Origin: Elusimicrobiota bacterium
GTDB lineage: Bacteria > CG03 > SLGR01 > JAGXOG01
Length of the DNA: 12,173 nt
Direction: 5' to 3'
Assembly: GCA_027858455.1 (NCBI GenBank)
Contig: JAQICQ010000132.1
Span: 1-12,173, forward strand
The position numbers were made by a program, and so were the translations under genes. Below, piece by piece: positions 11,986 to 12,173 of this stretch. Position 1 is the stretch's first letter. Every line of letters begins with the position of its first letter. A model generated the notes under the pieces. It ran no database searches and was not told the DNA's origin. It saw only the letters and a list, made by a program, of their open reading frames with translations.

Positions 11986-12173
11986 TTAGCCCTGTTTATT
12001 CTTCTCAAATATTATTTTATTGTTTTTACTGACATAATCGACAATAGCCATTATCGTGCAGTCAACGGGCCGATTATCGGTAATCTCAGTCATTCGGGAT
12101 GACGAGCCGGTAACATAAAGCACGAGCTCCCCTTCTCCCGCGCCGACCGAGTCTATTCCCACCAAACCAGTTC
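11986..12173 (-). CDS. BMC-P pentameric vertex protein, 5' end beyond the window
   Basis: The last 61 residues of a third EutN/CcmL protein read from the right edge to a TAA at 11988-11986. The segment opens TGLVGIDSVGAGEGELVLYV, the conserved glycine-rich strand and turn of the family, continues GSSSRMTEITDNRPVDCTI and ends with MAIVDYVSKNN and a Lys-rich tail. The N-terminal third, with the usual MxxGKVIG opening, is outside. Three BMC-P paralogues in one locus are common for complex BMCs. The gene ends 60 bp before the aldehyde dehydrogenase gene, presumably in the same operon. Confidence 0.9.
   Translation of the reverse strand, partial: TGLVGIDSVGAGEGELVLYVTGSSSRMTEITDNRPVDCTIMAIVDYVSKNNKIIFEKNKQG

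Overview
The window is densely coded and every gene lies on the minus strand, so transcription runs from high to low coordinates. It carries most of a bacterial microcompartment (BMC) locus (about 5.0-12.2 kb) followed by a tightly packed accessory operon (about 0-4.9 kb). The base composition is moderately AT-rich. The gene set is typical of uncultured anaerobic bacteria from candidate phyla such as Atribacterota or Omnitrophota. The sequence does not fix the taxon, so I leave it open.

BMC part, in transcription order: a third BMC-P (EutN/CcmL) vertex protein cut by the window edge; a CoA-acylating aldehyde dehydrogenase (PduP/EutE type) with an N-terminal encapsulation-like helix; a PduS/RnfC-like iron-sulfur flavoprotein; a PduT-type BMC-T shell trimer with the pore cysteine; two overlapping RpiB/LacA/LacB-type sugar-phosphate isomerases; two overlapping BMC-P proteins; a hairpin-rich 250-bp spacer; a fusion of a flavoprotein-like domain with deoxyribose-phosphate aldolase (DeoC); and a BMC-H shell protein. 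Isomerases plus DeoC plus acylating aldehyde dehydrogenase fit the sugar-phosphate-utilizing (SPU) class of BMC. A pentose or deoxypentose phosphate would be isomerised and cleaved by DeoC to glyceraldehyde 3-phosphate and an aldehyde, probably acetaldehyde. The aldehyde would be oxidised to acyl-CoA inside the shell, and PduS/PduT could carry electrons through it. No PduL-type phosphotransacylase, alcohol dehydrogenase or B12-dependent signature enzyme lies in the window.

Accessory part: after a 150-bp spacer with a hairpin and an 18-bp palindrome come a 98-aa protein with a C-terminal segment resembling the start of EutT-type proteins, a FchA/FTCD-family cyclodeaminase-cyclohydrolase, a 369-aa protein of unknown function, a 670-aa DnaA-like AAA+ ATPase, and a membrane GAF-domain sensor running off the left edge. 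Successive genes overlap or are separated by 1-5 bp. The DnaA-like protein keeps the whole ATPase core, but the DNA-binding domain IV is missing. In its place are two zinc ribbons, proline-rich linkers and an unknown C-terminal domain. The 369-aa neighbour shares both its N-terminal and its C-terminal domain but has no ATPase. This pair is the most novel-looking system in the window.
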